Source: Agromyces sp. H66 (GTDB lineage Bacteria; Actinomycetota; Actinomycetes; Actinomycetales; Microbacteriaceae). Taken from it: DNA of 64,000 nt. The translations under genes and the position numbers were made by a program. Below are positions 1 through 9,133 of the stretch, in pieces. The stretch lies in assembly GCF_004959775.1 (NCBI RefSeq), contig NZ_SJZG01000005.1:124001-188000 (forward strand). The letters are read 5' to 3'. The notes under the pieces are model-generated. The model made no database searches. It saw only the letters and a list, made by a program, of their open reading frames with translations, and was not told where the DNA came from. The stretch's first letter is position 1; the number at the start of each line of letters is the position of its first letter.

Positions 1-797
1 TCGAGGACGTCATCGACAAGCTCGCGCGACGCCATCTCTTCGAGCCCGAGTGGTCGCCGGCGATCGGTCGCATCGGCACGCGCCTGGTGGCCGCCGGGCA
101 GCATCGCGCCGCGATCGACGTGGTGCTCGAGAAGGCCGACGGATGGCTCGCCGCGCACCCCGAGGCGTTCGGCAGCATGGTCTCCGAACGGCTGCCGAAG
201 TGGGTGCCGTCCTTCGTGGGCGGGCTCGTCGACGACCGCGCCTACCGCGAGGTGCTCGCGTTCGTGCGGTCGGTGCGCGGGGATCCGGAGCATCCGCTGC
301 GCGAGGCCGTCGACGGGTGGCTCGCCGAGTTCACCGACGACCTGCAGCACGACCCCGCGATGATCGCCCGCGTCGAGCAGTTGAAGGCCGACCTGCTCGA
401 GAGCCCGCGCGTGCGCGAGTTCGCGGGCGAGGCGTGGGCGAGCATCAAGGCGACGCTCGAGACCGCGCTCGCCGACCCCGGGAGCGATCTGCGCGCCGGC
501 CTGCGGCAGGCGCTCATCGAGGTCGGCACGCGACTCACGACCGACGACGAGCTCGCCGCCAAGGTCGACGAGTGGGTGACGGATGCCGCGGAGTACCTCG
601 TGCGGAGCTACCGCCACGAGATCGCCGGGGTGATCACCGAGACCGTCGAGCGCTGGGATCCCCGCGAGACCACCGAGAAGCTCGAGCTGCAGGTGGGGCG
701 GGACCTGCAGTTCATCCGCATCAACGGCACCGTCGTCGGCGCGCTCGCGGGCCTCGTGATCTACACCGTGGCCTCCGGGCTGCACGCCCTCGTCTGA
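1..797 (+). CDS. DUF445 family protein, 5' truncated by the window edge
   Basis: The reading frame is already open at base 3, so the gene begins upstream of the window; GTG at 87 is internal. About 264 residues are visible, with the pattern of DUF445 proteins: a long acidic/amphipathic helical region, a phrase like MVSERLPKWVPSFV, and a hydrophobic C-terminal helix near GTVVGALAGLVIYTV. DUF445 members are membrane-anchored, poorly characterised proteins of Actinobacteria; no enzymatic role is known to me. The C-terminal membrane helix and a natural TGA stop suggest an intact 3' end. A repeat cluster follows directly. Family assignment is by recognition of conserved phrases, not a search. Confidence 0.8.
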   Translation, partial: EDVIDKLARRHLFEPEWSPAIGRIGTRLVAAGQHRAAIDVVLEKADGWLAAHPEAFGSMVSERLPKWVPSFVGGLVDDRAYREVLAFVRSVRGDPEHPLREAVDGWLAEFTDDLQHDPAMIARVEQLKADLLESPRVREFAGEAWASIKATLETALADPGSDLRAGLRQALIEVGTRLTTDDELAAKVDEWVTDAAEYLVRSYRHEIAGVITETVERWDPRETTEKLELQVGRDLQFIRINGTVVGALAGLVIYTVASGLHALV

Positions 798-807
798 CCA
801 CCGTACG

Positions 808-862
808 GAATTCAGGAGCGCGGTTGTGCAGAATTCAGGAGCGCGGTTGTGCAGAATTCAGG
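808..862. repeat. Tandem 23-base repeat containing GAATTCAGGAGC (repeat family A)
   Basis: Two exact 23-base direct copies (808-830 and 831-853) are followed by a 9-base partial third copy. The unit contains an EcoRI-type GAATTC. The junction word GTGCAGAATTCAGGAGC (826-842) recurs inverted at 58570-58586, so this is a dispersed element, not only a local duplication. It lies just after the stop of the DUF445 gene. Confidence 0.85.
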
Positions 863-931
863 TAGGCACGGGGAGTCGACACCGTCTCCCGCTCCGATTT
901 CCCTCGTGACCGCGTGAGGTGGGTCGAGCGT

Positions 932-1025
932 TCCTGAATTCTGGATTGGGGTTTCATCGATCTGAGCGCCCCGTTCCTGAATTGCGAACACGGGGTTCCG
1001 TGAGTGACGCGCACCTTCCTGAATT
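932..1025. repeat. Inverted copies of the TCCTGAATT core (family A)
   Basis: Three copies of TTCCTGAATT (near 931, 974 and 1015) are inverted relative to the tandem copies at 808-862, so the two groups could pair as a stem across about 100 bases. This segment fills the leader of the phosphoglucomutase gene; no coding sequence is supported here. Confidence 0.65.
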
Positions 1026-1062
1026 GTGGAAGCCAGGTCGCGGGCGGGGCAGACTGGAGCAC

Positions 1063-2697
1063 ATGCACGAGCGAGCGGGAACCCCGGCGACCGAGTCCGA
1101 CCTCATCGACGTGGAGGCCCTCGTCAGGGCCTACTACGAACGGAAACCGGATGCCTCGGTGCCCGGGCAGCGGGTCGTGTTCGGCACCTCGGGCCACCGC
1201 GGTTCGTCGTTCACGACGAGCTTCAACGAGGACCACATCCTCGCCGTCACCCAGGCCGTCGTCGACTACCGCACGGCGCAGGGCATCACCGGTCCGCTCT
1301 TCATCGGCGCCGACACGCACGGCCTCAGCGCGCCCGCGCTCACGACGGCGCTCGACGTGCTCGTCGGCAACGGCGTACGCGCGCTCGCCGACGAGTTCGA
1401 CGACTTCGTGCCGACGCCGGCCCTGAGCCACGCCATCCTGAAGTGGAACAACGACCCGGCGAAACGAGCCGAGGGCGAGGCCGACGGCATCATCATCACG
1501 CCGAGCCACAACCCGCCGCAGGACGGCGGCATCAAGTACAACCCGCCGCACGGGGGCCCTGCCGACTCGGATGCCACGAGCTGGATCGCGAACCGGGCGA
1601 ACGAGCTCATCGCCGGCGGCCTGCGCGAGGTGAACCAGGCCGAGCCGAGCGGCGTCGAGACCTACGACTTCCGCGGCGAGTACGTGGCCGACCTCGAGAA
1701 CATCATCGACTTCGACGCGATCCGCCGCGCGAAGATCCGCATCGGCGCGGACCCCCTCGGCGGGGCATCCGTGCACTACTGGGACGCGATCCGCGACCGC
1801 TACGACCTCGACCTCACGGTCGTGAACGAGATGGTCGATCCCACCTGGTCGTTCATGACGCTCGACTGGGACGGGAAGATCCGCATGGATCCGTCGAGCC
1901 CGCACGCGATGGCGTCGGTGCTCGCGCACGCCGACGACTACGACATCCTCACCGGCAACGACGCCGACGCCGACCGGCACGGCATCGTCACGCCCGACGG
2001 CGGGCTCATGAACCCGAACCACTACCTCGCGGTGGCGATCGAGTACCTCTTCGGCCATCGCAGCGGATGGCGGAAGGATGCCGCGGTGGGCAAGACGCTC
2101 GTCTCGAGCTCGATGATCGACCGCGTCGCCGACCACCTGCGCCGCCGGCTCTGGGAGGTGCCGGTCGGATTCAAGTGGTTCGTCCCCGGGCTCCTCGACG
2201 GCTCGGTCGGATTCGGCGGCGAGGAGAGCGCGGGCGCCTCGTTCCTGCGGTTCGACGGCACCGTGTGGACGACCGACAAGGACGGCATCCTGTTGTGCCT
2301 GCTCGCGTCCGAGATCCGCGCGGTCACTGGCAAGTCGCCGTCGGAGCTGTACCGCGAGCTCGTCGAGCGATTCGGCGACCCGGCCTACGAGCGAACGGAT
2401 GCCGCGGCCACCCCCGCGCAGAAGGCGGCGCTCGGCAGGCTCACCGCCGACTCGATTGCGGCGACCGAGCTCGCGGGCGAGCCGATCACCGCGAAGCTCT
2501 CGCACGCGCCCGGCAATGACGCGGCGATCGGCGGAGTGAAGGTGGCGACGGCCGACGCGTGGTTCGCGGCGCGCCCGAGCGGCACCGAGGACGTGTACAA
2601 GATCTACGCGGAGTCGTTCAAGGGGCCCGAGCACTTGGCGAAGGTGCAGGCGGAGGCGAAGGTCGTCGTGGGCGAGGCACTCGGCGCCGCGGGTTGA
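1063..2697 (+). CDS. pgm: Phosphoglucomutase (alpha-D-glucose phosphate-specific)
   Basis: Interconverts glucose 1-phosphate and glucose 6-phosphate in the cytoplasm, linking glycolysis with glycogen and nucleotide-sugar synthesis. The 544-residue length fits the Pgm family. The active-site loop [11 protein letters not shown] is at residues 146-156 with the phosphoserine at about 148. The metal loop NDADADRHG is at 299-307, a sugar-binding GEESAGASF follows, and the phosphate-binding [12 protein letters not shown] lies near the C-terminus. The ATG at 1063 is chosen because GGAG lies just upstream and the family N-terminus begins there. The frame stays open upstream to 919, but that part translates the GAATTC repeats. 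A hairpin terminator follows the stop. Confidence 0.93.
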   Translation: MHERAGTPATESDLIDVEALVRAYYERKPDASVPGQRVVFGTSGHRGSSFTTSFNEDHILAVTQAVVDYRTAQGITGPLFIGADTHGLSAPALTTALDVLVGNGVRALADEFDDFVPTPALSHAILKWNNDPAKRAEGEADGIIITPSHNPPQDGGIKYNPPHGGPADSDATSWIANRANELIAGGLREVNQAEPSGVETYDFRGEYVADLENIIDFDAIRRAKIRIGADPLGGASVHYWDAIRDRYDLDLTVVNEMVDPTWSFMTLDWDGKIRMDPSSPHAMASVLAHADDYDILTGNDADADRHGIVTPDGGLMNPNHYLAVAIEYLFGHRSGWRKDAAVGKTLVSSSMIDRVADHLRRRLWEVPVGFKWFVPGLLDGSVGFGGEESAGASFLRFDGTVWTTDKDGILLCLLASEIRAVTGKSPSELYRELVERFGDPAYERTDAAATPAQKAALGRLTADSIAATELAGEPITAKLSHAPGNDAAIGGVKVATADAWFAARPSGTEDVYKIYAESFKGPEHLAKVQAEAKVVVGEALGAAG

Positions 2698-2711
2698 GGA
2701 ACGAGCGCAGC

Positions 2712-2733
2712 AGCGTCTCGCCCACGAGACGCT
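2712..2733. terminator. Bidirectional hairpin terminator between convergent genes
   Basis: A perfect 9-base stem AGCGTCTCG / CGAGACGCT with a four-base ccca loop sits between the stop of pgm and the stop of the leftward glycosyltransferase gene. There is no U tract, as is usual in high-GC actinobacterial terminators. Confidence 0.6.
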
Positions 2734-2745
2734 CGTCGCGGAGGG

Positions 2746-4041
2746 TCAGGCCCTGAGGGCGGCGAACGCCCGCTCCGGACCCGGTCTCGCCGCCTGACGA
2801 GCTGCCATGGCATCCAGCCCGGCCCTCGTCTCGGCGTCGAGCCCGAGCACCTGCCCGATGGCGCGCGCGAGATCGTCGGCGGATGCCGCATTCGGATCGA
2901 GGGCGACCCCGAAGCCGCTCCGCTCGACGGCGGCGGCACCGGCGAACTGGTCGGTCGAGAACGGCAGGACCACGAGCGGCACTCCCGACCCGAGCGCCTC
3001 GGTCACGGAGTTGTTGCCGCCGTGCGTCACGGCGGCGGCGGCCTCACCGAGCAGTCGCACCTGCGGCAGGTAGTCGCGCACCAGCGAGTCGGCGGGAAGC
3101 TCGCCCAGCTCCGCGGCATCCGTCGACCCCGTCGCGATCGCCGCACGCACGTCGAGCGCGCGGAGCGCGTCGGCCACTCGCCGGAGCACATCGCCGCGCA
3201 CCGAGAGGAAACTGCCGAAGCTCACGTAGACGAACGAGCCGGACGCCGACAGCCAGTCCTCGACCTCGGTGTCGACGGGCTCGGTGCGTCGCATCGAGCC
3301 GAGGAAGCGGTGCGGCGGCAGGATGGCACGGCGCCCGTCATCGGCGAGGTCCTCGGGGTAGTTGTAGAGCACGATGGGGCCGTGCTCGGCGAACGCATCG
3401 CGGCTCGGCAGGGCGTCGGACCGGAGCTCCCGGGCGGCTCGATTCCACTCGTCGGTGAAGCGAGCCGACACCCGCTCGCACAGCCCGCGGAGCTCCTCGA
3501 GCTCGTCATCGCGCGGGTGGAACGCCTGCGGCCACGCCGGCGGAAACCCGTACACCTCGCTGCCGACGGGGAGCGCCGACGGGTGTCCGAGCACGACGTC
3601 GCCGTACGGGATCCCGGCGGTGGTGAGGCCCAGGCGCGCGCTGAAGGCGAGGTGGTCCACGACGATCTCGTCGGGCGACACATCGTCGACGACGCGCCGC
3701 GTCGCGCGCGCGGCCTCCACGGGCCGCCACATGAGGTCGGTGAGCCGCTCCTCGGCTTGGTACTTCAGCGTCGGCACGGCGCCGCGGCGGGTCGCCTCGA
3801 AGAACCCCAGGAGCGAATCGCGTTCGTCGACCTGCTGCTGCTCCGCACTGGTGACCCCCGGGTTCGATCCCCGACCGAGTCGAAGGTCGCGGCGCTCGAA
3901 GCCGAAGCGGGCGACGAGATCGGCCGTCGCCGGTCCACTGGCGACGACGACGCGCTCACCCCGCTCTCGCCATGCCGTCGCCAGGGTCGCGAGCGGCAGC
4001 AGATGCGAGGCGTAGTCGGGGCTGACGACGAGCAGGGTCAT
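2746..4041 (-). CDS. GT1-family glycosyltransferase (UGT/macrolide-transferase type)
   Basis: A 431-residue protein resembling the UGT/MGT (GT1, GT-B fold) superfamily that moves a sugar from a nucleotide-sugar donor to a small lipophilic or aglycone acceptor. The N-terminal half binds acceptor. The C-terminal half carries the donor signature: YVSFGSF, then DYLPQVRLLGEAAAAVTHGGNNSVTEALGSGVPLVVLPFSTDQ, where THGG(N)xS and the final D/Q contact UDP-sugar. Its ATG overlaps the TGA of the upstream glycosyltransferase (ATGA, 4038-4041), so the two are translationally coupled and may modify the same product. The acceptor cannot be told from the sequence. Confidence 0.82.
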   Translation of the reverse strand: MTLLVVSPDYASHLLPLATLATAWRERGERVVVASGPATADLVARFGFERRDLRLGRGSNPGVTSAEQQQVDERDSLLGFFEATRRGAVPTLKYQAEERLTDLMWRPVEAARATRRVVDDVSPDEIVVDHLAFSARLGLTTAGIPYGDVVLGHPSALPVGSEVYGFPPAWPQAFHPRDDELEELRGLCERVSARFTDEWNRAARELRSDALPSRDAFAEHGPIVLYNYPEDLADDGRRAILPPHRFLGSMRRTEPVDTEVEDWLSASGSFVYVSFGSFLSVRGDVLRRVADALRALDVRAAIATGSTDAAELGELPADSLVRDYLPQVRLLGEAAAAVTHGGNNSVTEALGSGVPLVVLPFSTDQFAGAAAVERSGFGVALDPNAASADDLARAIGQVLGLDAETRAGLDAMAARQAARPGPERAFAALRA

Positions 4042-6194
4042 CGGACGACGTCGACCCGCTCGAGCAGGGCGGCTTCATCGAGCGCCACTCCGCGGTACAC
4101 CTCGCCGAGGGCGGCCGACATCCGTTGGATCGTGAATCGATCGCGCACCATCGCCCGTGACCGTTCGACTCGGGCGTCATCGGGCTCGGACTCGACGGCC
4201 GACACCGCCGCGTCGAGCGCTTCATGGAGCCGGGCGACATCCCACGTCGCCGTGAGCAGCCCGGTCGCACCGTGCTCGACGTACGTGGCGGGTCCGCCGC
4301 CGTCGGGGGCGACGACGAAGAGCCCGGTCGCCATCGCCTCGACGAGCGCGATCCCGAACTCCTCCTTGATGCTGGCGCACGCGTAGACGCCGCCCGGTGC
4401 GGTGAGACCGGGCATCCCGAATCGCGCCGCGGCGACCCAGCGCGCGGCGATGTCGTTGGCCCGATGCCCTGGCAGCAGGAGTCCCGCGCGCGCCCGCTCG
4501 GCCGCGGGCACGATGGCCTCGATGAGGTCGAGCTGCTCACGCTCGTCGAGTGACGGCCGGTCGAGGTCGCCTCCGATCACGAGCAGGTTGGCGCGTCGGG
4601 CGAGCGGGTCGCGGGACCACGCCTCGACCAGGGCCGCCATGCCCTTCACGCGGTGCAGTCGCCCGACGCTCACGATGAGGGGCAGCCCACGACGATCGGG
4701 CGCGAGCGATTCGACCAGGCCGCGCAGCTCGCGCAGCGCCGGTCGGGGCTCGGCGCCACGCGCGTGCGCCGAGGCCTCAGCGAGCGCCGCATCGATGGTG
4801 TCGAGGTCGACGCCCTCGGGCACGATCGTGTGGCGCTCGGCATGCACGGTGAGGTCGATGCCGACGAGGCGCTGCATGTCCTCCTCGAGGCGCGGTCTCG
4901 GGAAGAACACCGTGTGCGCGGAGTTCGCCGCGAGGTTCTGCACGAGACGCGTGCGGAACCAGAAGTGCTCGGCGAGGTCGATCCGGCCGAACGACTCCCG
5001 CGTCATGGCACCCGACCGATCCAGCGAGTCGATGACCGCGTGCGGATCGGGGGCGACCGTGAAGACGACCGGGATCCCGAGCTCCCGCGCGACATCCGCC
5101 GCCGCCAGGCTGCCGACATCGGCCATCCGCAGGTGCAGCACGTCGACGCGTCCGGCTGCACGGAGGATCCGTCGGATGCCGCGGCGGATCACCACCCGCA
5201 GCGGCCACGCCGCGGTCGACGGCACGGGATCGCGGAGGAGCGGGATGCGCCCGTAGACGTGCCCGTGCTCGGCATCGCGGATCGCGGGAAGGTCGGCGGC
5301 GGCATCGAGCGCCGACCCGCGCGACAGGGTGATGACGCGTTGCCCGCCGCTCGTTCCGTCACGCGCGAGCGCATCCCCCAGTCGCACGAGAAGCGTCGCG
5401 ATGCCGCCGTTGTCACCCGACCCCGCGGAACTGAGCAGCGGATCGATGTCGGCGTGCAGGAAGAGCTGGGCGATCGTGAGCCCGTGTGCCCGGTCGGGCT
5501 CGGGCCCGCGCGGAGCGGCGAGGTCGACGAGGGCGAGACGTGCGACGTCGCCGAGGGGGTCGTGACCGGCGGACGCATCCTCGAGCAGGTCGACGACCCG
5601 CTCGTCGGGTGGGCGCTGCCCGATCGCCGACATCGCGGCGATCCGAACGACCTCGGCTTCGGCGGCATCTGCGGCCAGCCGCAGCAGCGGTGCAGCTGCG
5701 ACGGAGTGCCGTACGAGCCCGAGGGTCTCGACGAGTCGTGCCCGCGCTTCGGGTGCGGCGACGCCGAGGAGCGCCCCCTCGACGCCGACGACCAGTTGCT
5801 CGGCCGTCGCCGCCGACCACCGCTCGAGGGTGTGCTGCGCCAGCATGCCGGTGAATCCCCCGTCGACCACCATGCCGAGGAGTGCGCCCATCGCGTCGGC
5901 GCGCGGAAGGCCCGAGCCGAGCGCCCAGGCCGCGTGTTCGCGCAGGAAGGCACGCTCGTCCGACAGCAGGCCGACGAGCATCCGGCCGGCTTCGCGGTCG
6001 AACATCTCGGCGAGCGCGTGGGTCGCGGCGATCGCGGCGATCTCGTCGTCGCCGCGGAGTGCCTGAGCGAGCACCCGGAGCGTGCGGACCCCTGGGTCGC
6101 GACCGGTCTCGAAGGCCAGGTCGTCGGCGAGTCGCATGGCGTCGACGATGGACGGTGCTGCCAGGACGGCGTCGAGTGCGGTCTGGACTCCCAC
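4038..6194 (-). CDS. HEAT-repeat / GT4 glycosyltransferase fusion
   Basis: A 718-residue protein with two parts. Residues ~1-230 are short paired helices resembling HEAT/ARM repeats (phrases such as AAIAATHALAEMFD, LREHAAWALGSGL, VVRIAAMSAIGQ). Residues ~240-718 are a GT-B glycosyltransferase of family GT4, with an SVGRLHRVKGMAALVEAW donor-domain entry and the E-x7-E motif in KEEFGIALVEAMATG. GTG at 6194 is preferred over an upstream ATG at 6284: a strong GAGGGGAGG lies 4 bases before it, and a possible -10 (TATCAT, minus strand, 6257-6252) lies between the two. The HEAT part may scaffold a complex or sense acceptor; that is inference. Coupled by ATGA to the GT1 gene. Confidence 0.8.
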   Translation of the reverse strand: MGVQTALDAVLAAPSIVDAMRLADDLAFETGRDPGVRTLRVLAQALRGDDEIAAIAATHALAEMFDREAGRMLVGLLSDERAFLREHAAWALGSGLPRADAMGALLGMVVDGGFTGMLAQHTLERWSAATAEQLVVGVEGALLGVAAPEARARLVETLGLVRHSVAAAPLLRLAADAAEAEVVRIAAMSAIGQRPPDERVVDLLEDASAGHDPLGDVARLALVDLAAPRGPEPDRAHGLTIAQLFLHADIDPLLSSAGSGDNGGIATLLVRLGDALARDGTSGGQRVITLSRGSALDAAADLPAIRDAEHGHVYGRIPLLRDPVPSTAAWPLRVVIRRGIRRILRAAGRVDVLHLRMADVGSLAAADVARELGIPVVFTVAPDPHAVIDSLDRSGAMTRESFGRIDLAEHFWFRTRLVQNLAANSAHTVFFPRPRLEEDMQRLVGIDLTVHAERHTIVPEGVDLDTIDAALAEASAHARGAEPRPALRELRGLVESLAPDRRGLPLIVSVGRLHRVKGMAALVEAWSRDPLARRANLLVIGGDLDRPSLDEREQLDLIEAIVPAAERARAGLLLPGHRANDIAARWVAAARFGMPGLTAPGGVYACASIKEEFGIALVEAMATGLFVVAPDGGGPATYVEHGATGLLTATWDVARLHEALDAAVSAVESEPDDARVERSRAMVRDRFTIQRMSAALGEVYRGVALDEAALLERVDVVR

Positions 6195-6389
6195 GCTGCC
6201 TCCCCTCGGTGGTGCCACGACTCCACCGCCGGAGCGGTGAAGGTGCTGTGGATGATACTTGGGCAGATCGGGGATTCCATCCACGCCTTGACAGTGGGCG
6301 CAAGGACGGGTTCATGCGCGTCGTCGTGATCGGAGACATCGGCGTCTCGAACGCGCCGGCGGAGACCGCCGCACGAGAGGTGGTCCGTC

Positions 6390-7685
6390 TCAGCGGATCG
6401 AGAAGTAGGTGACCGAGCCTCCGCCCGTCGCGAGGGCCGTGTCGACGTCCCAGTAGTCCGCGTCCTTGGTGTGGCCGCCGACCCAGACCTTCGTGCCCGT
6501 GGCCGAGCGCTCCACGCGCGTCACGACGGCCGTGTGGTCGCGGTCGCCCGACGAGTCCCAGTCGAACTGCGCGATGTCGCCGACCTTGACGAGATCGCGC
6601 TGCGCGTCGCTCAGCTCGGTGGCGCGGTCGGGTCGCGTGTACAGGTAGTCGCGCAGGGCGGTCGAACTCGACCAGCTCGGCGACATCGCCCCGGTGCCGC
6701 CATCGAGGTACCAGCCGCCGTCCATCGTCCAGCCGCGGGCGATGAGCGACTGGCTCGCGAAGTTCGCGCAGTCGTACCCGGAGATGACCGGGTACACCGC
6801 CGAGTTGTAGCTGCTCCAGTACGTGAGGACGTAGCCGACCTGGGCGTCGATGTGCGGGTCGCTCGTGTAGGTGAGCGCGAGCGTGCGCGGCTCCGCCGGG
6901 ACCTCGGGCTCCGCAGCGCCGGTGAGCTCGCCCTCGAGCGGCTGCACCACCGACGTGCCCGCGGCGACCACGCCGGTCGGCACCTCCACCTCGACCGGCC
7001 GGCCCGCGGCATCCGCGAACTGCACCTCGACGGACGTGCCGAGCGCCGTGTCGGCCACCGACGGGACCGCGAACGTCAGCTGCTCGACCTCGGCCGCGAC
7101 GATCGTCGCCGGAGCGCCCCCGACCACGACCGACGCCACCTCGTCGAGCTGCTCACCGGTGACGGTGACCTGGGTGCCGCCCGTGAAGGGCGCCGCGGCG
7201 ACCGAGAGATCGCTCGTCACGGTGGGGCCCTCGTCGACCGCGACCTCGGCTGCGGCGATCGTGTCGCCCGCTGGCGCACTCGACGCGCCGGGCGAGTCGG
7301 TTGCGGCGGCCATCGCGCTGCGGTCGTCGTCGGCGGATGCCGCGACCGCGCCGAACGCGCTCACGCCCATGATGGCGGACGCCCAGCCGAGGGCGACGGC
7401 CCGACGTACGCCGCCGGCGCGCCGGTTGCGCACCCGCTCCGCACGGTGACGGGGTCGACCGGGACGGCCGGCTTCGCGACGATCCGGCCGCTCGGCCGCG
7501 GGGTCCGCGGTGGCGGCATCGCCATCGGCGACGTGCGCCCCGTTCGGGTGGAGCGCCGCCTGCGGAAGGAGTTCGGGGCGGGGTTCGGGTATGCGGAAGG
7601 TCGAGCGTCGGCGCAGGGGAAGGTCAGGGTATTCGGGGGTATCGGGCACAGTGAGGGGATTCCGTGTCGGCAGAAAGGGGGACAC
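6390..7685 (-). CDS. Exported IPT/TIG plus amidase-like (Amidase_6) protein
   Basis: A 431-residue protein with a long basic, proline-rich N-terminus (1-95). A single hydrophobic stretch follows (about 97-117, ending ASA) that should act as signal or anchor. Next come an IPT/TIG-like beta domain (~153-240) and a C-terminal domain (~275-431) with YDCANFASQSL (Cys306) and DHTAVVTRV (His384). The Cys/His pair and the phrase DCANFASQ are typical of the putative amidase family PF12671, related to NlpC/P60-like cell-wall hydrolases. Likely surface or wall-acting. The GTG start at 7685 has no clear ribosome site; a start nearer the hydrophobic segment is possible. No partner gene overlaps it. Confidence 0.75.
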   Translation of the reverse strand: MSPFLPTRNPLTVPDTPEYPDLPLRRRSTFRIPEPRPELLPQAALHPNGAHVADGDAATADPAAERPDRREAGRPGRPRHRAERVRNRRAGGVRRAVALGWASAIMGVSAFGAVAASADDDRSAMAAATDSPGASSAPAGDTIAAAEVAVDEGPTVTSDLSVAAAPFTGGTQVTVTGEQLDEVASVVVGGAPATIVAAEVEQLTFAVPSVADTALGTSVEVQFADAAGRPVEVEVPTGVVAAGTSVVQPLEGELTGAAEPEVPAEPRTLALTYTSDPHIDAQVGYVLTYWSSYNSAVYPVISGYDCANFASQSLIARGWTMDGGWYLDGGTGAMSPSWSSSTALRDYLYTRPDRATELSDAQRDLVKVGDIAQFDWDSSGDRDHTAVVTRVERSATGTKVWVGGHTKDADYWDVDTALATGGGSVTYFSIR

Positions 7686-7800
7686 GTCAGCCCATCACGC
7701 GTTTTTGTGAGGTTCCCTCTCGAACGCTGGGAGGACCGTGGGAGCGCGTTCAGGCGCTCGTCCGCGATTCGAACGATGGACGCGAGCGGCGGAGCCCCGC

Positions 7801-9129
7801 TCAGGCAGCGGCGCGTCGGCCGATCATGCTGAGCCGCAGGCCCGCGATCGCCAGTGGCACGAGCACGATGATCGCGACCACGTTGACCCCCGCGAAGCCG
7901 CCGATTCCGAGCACGAGCCCCGAGAGTGCCGCGGATGCCGCGGCCGCCACGTTCATCGCGGCATCCGTCGCCCCCTGCAGCGGCACGCGCAGGCGCTCGT
8001 CGACCGTGGTCGTGAGCAGGGTCGACCCGCCGATGAGCCCCGCCGACCAGCCGAGAGCGAGCAGTCCGAGGGCCAGCGGCACGAGCAGCACGTCGTCGCC
8101 GGGAGCGAGGATGCCGATGGTCGTGGCCGTGAGGAGGATCGCGGCGCCGATGGCGATGACACGCGTCGAGCCGATGCGATCGACGAGCCAGCCCATGAGC
8201 GGGCTCGCCCCGTACATGCCGAGGATGTGGATGCTGATGACGATCCCGACCAGCCCGATCGACAGGCCGTGCTGGGTCATGTGGATCGGGGTCATGACCA
8301 TGACGCCGACCATGACGGTGTGCGAGCACACGATGGCGAGGATCGCGACGAGGGCGGTCGGGTTGCGCACCGCCGTGCGGAGCGCCTGCCATGCGCCGAT
8401 GCGCGCGGGAGTCGGTGCGGGTTTCGGGACGGCGCTGGGCGCCTCCTCGACCCGCGCCCCTTCGACCCGCGCCCCCTCGGCGCGGTCGTCGGTCTCGAGG
8501 TGCCCCGCCCGGGGCGTGCGCAGGAGCGTGCCGACGAGGATTCCCGAGAGCGCGAATGCCGTCGCCGAGAAGAGGAACGGGCCGACGAGCGCGGGCAGTC
8601 CGAGCGAACGGCCGAACTCGTCGCCGACCTCGGAGAGCAGGGGGCCGGCCACCGAGCCGATCGTGGTGGCCCAGAGCACGAGCGACATCGATCGGGCCTC
8701 GAAGCCCGGCGCGGCGATCTCGGTCGCCGCGAACCGGGCCTGCAGCCCCGCGGCCGCCGCAGCGCCGAACGCCGCGAGCCCGACGAAGACCAGCGGCGCC
8801 CAGCCGCTCGTCGCCGCGACGATGACGAGCACGGCACCGGCGAACGCGCACGCATAGCCGGTGGCGAGCGCGATGTTGCGGCCGGCCCGCACGGCCAGGC
8901 GCGCGAGGGGCACGGCGGCGAGCGCCGCGCCGAGCACGCTCGCCGACTGCGCGAGTCCGCCCATGGCCGTCACCTCGGTGAGGTCGGCGACGAGGATGGC
9001 CGCGAGCGCCATGCCGGATGCCACGCCGACGCCGGCGAGCAGCTGGTTGACGATGAGCACCGTGAGCGAGACCCCGCGACGCGGCATCCGCTCGGTTCGC
9101 GGCACGTGCTCGACACTCGGCTGCGTCAT
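7801..9129 (-). CDS. MFS transporter
   Basis: A 442-residue, 12-helix-type protein of the major facilitator superfamily. The hydrophobic segments are split by a hydrophilic central loop (about residues 215-245) that contains a short tandem repeat (EGARVEGARVEE). It has MGWLVDRIGSTRV after the loop, matching the MFS motif A (GxLaDrxGrr) of the second half. The substrate is unknown; drug or small-metabolite efflux is typical of this type. The ATG lies 4 bases after the stop of the upstream carboxypeptidase gene, so the two form an operon. Confidence 0.85.
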   Translation of the reverse strand: MTQPSVEHVPRTERMPRRGVSLTVLIVNQLLAGVGVASGMALAAILVADLTEVTAMGGLAQSASVLGAALAAVPLARLAVRAGRNIALATGYACAFAGAVLVIVAATSGWAPLVFVGLAAFGAAAAAGLQARFAATEIAAPGFEARSMSLVLWATTIGSVAGPLLSEVGDEFGRSLGLPALVGPFLFSATAFALSGILVGTLLRTPRAGHLETDDRAEGARVEGARVEEAPSAVPKPAPTPARIGAWQALRTAVRNPTALVAILAIVCSHTVMVGVMVMTPIHMTQHGLSIGLVGIVISIHILGMYGASPLMGWLVDRIGSTRVIAIGAAILLTATTIGILAPGDDVLLVPLALGLLALGWSAGLIGGSTLLTTTVDERLRVPLQGATDAAMNVAAAASAALSGLVLGIGGFAGVNVVAIIVLVPLAIAGLRLSMIGRRAAA

Positions 9130-9133
9130 CGGC

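Noticed and set aside
808-862. Possible CRISPR-like tandem repeat
   Set aside because: The copies are adjacent without spacers and no cas genes occur nearby.
835-2634. A 599-codon minus-strand frame opposite pgm
   Set aside because: pgm has all active-site motifs in the plus frame; the opposite frame is low-complexity.
6195-6284. Upstream ATG start for the HEAT/GT4 gene
   Set aside because: The extra 30 residues are low-complexity, overlap a likely -10 box, and a strong ribosome site precedes GTG 6194 instead.
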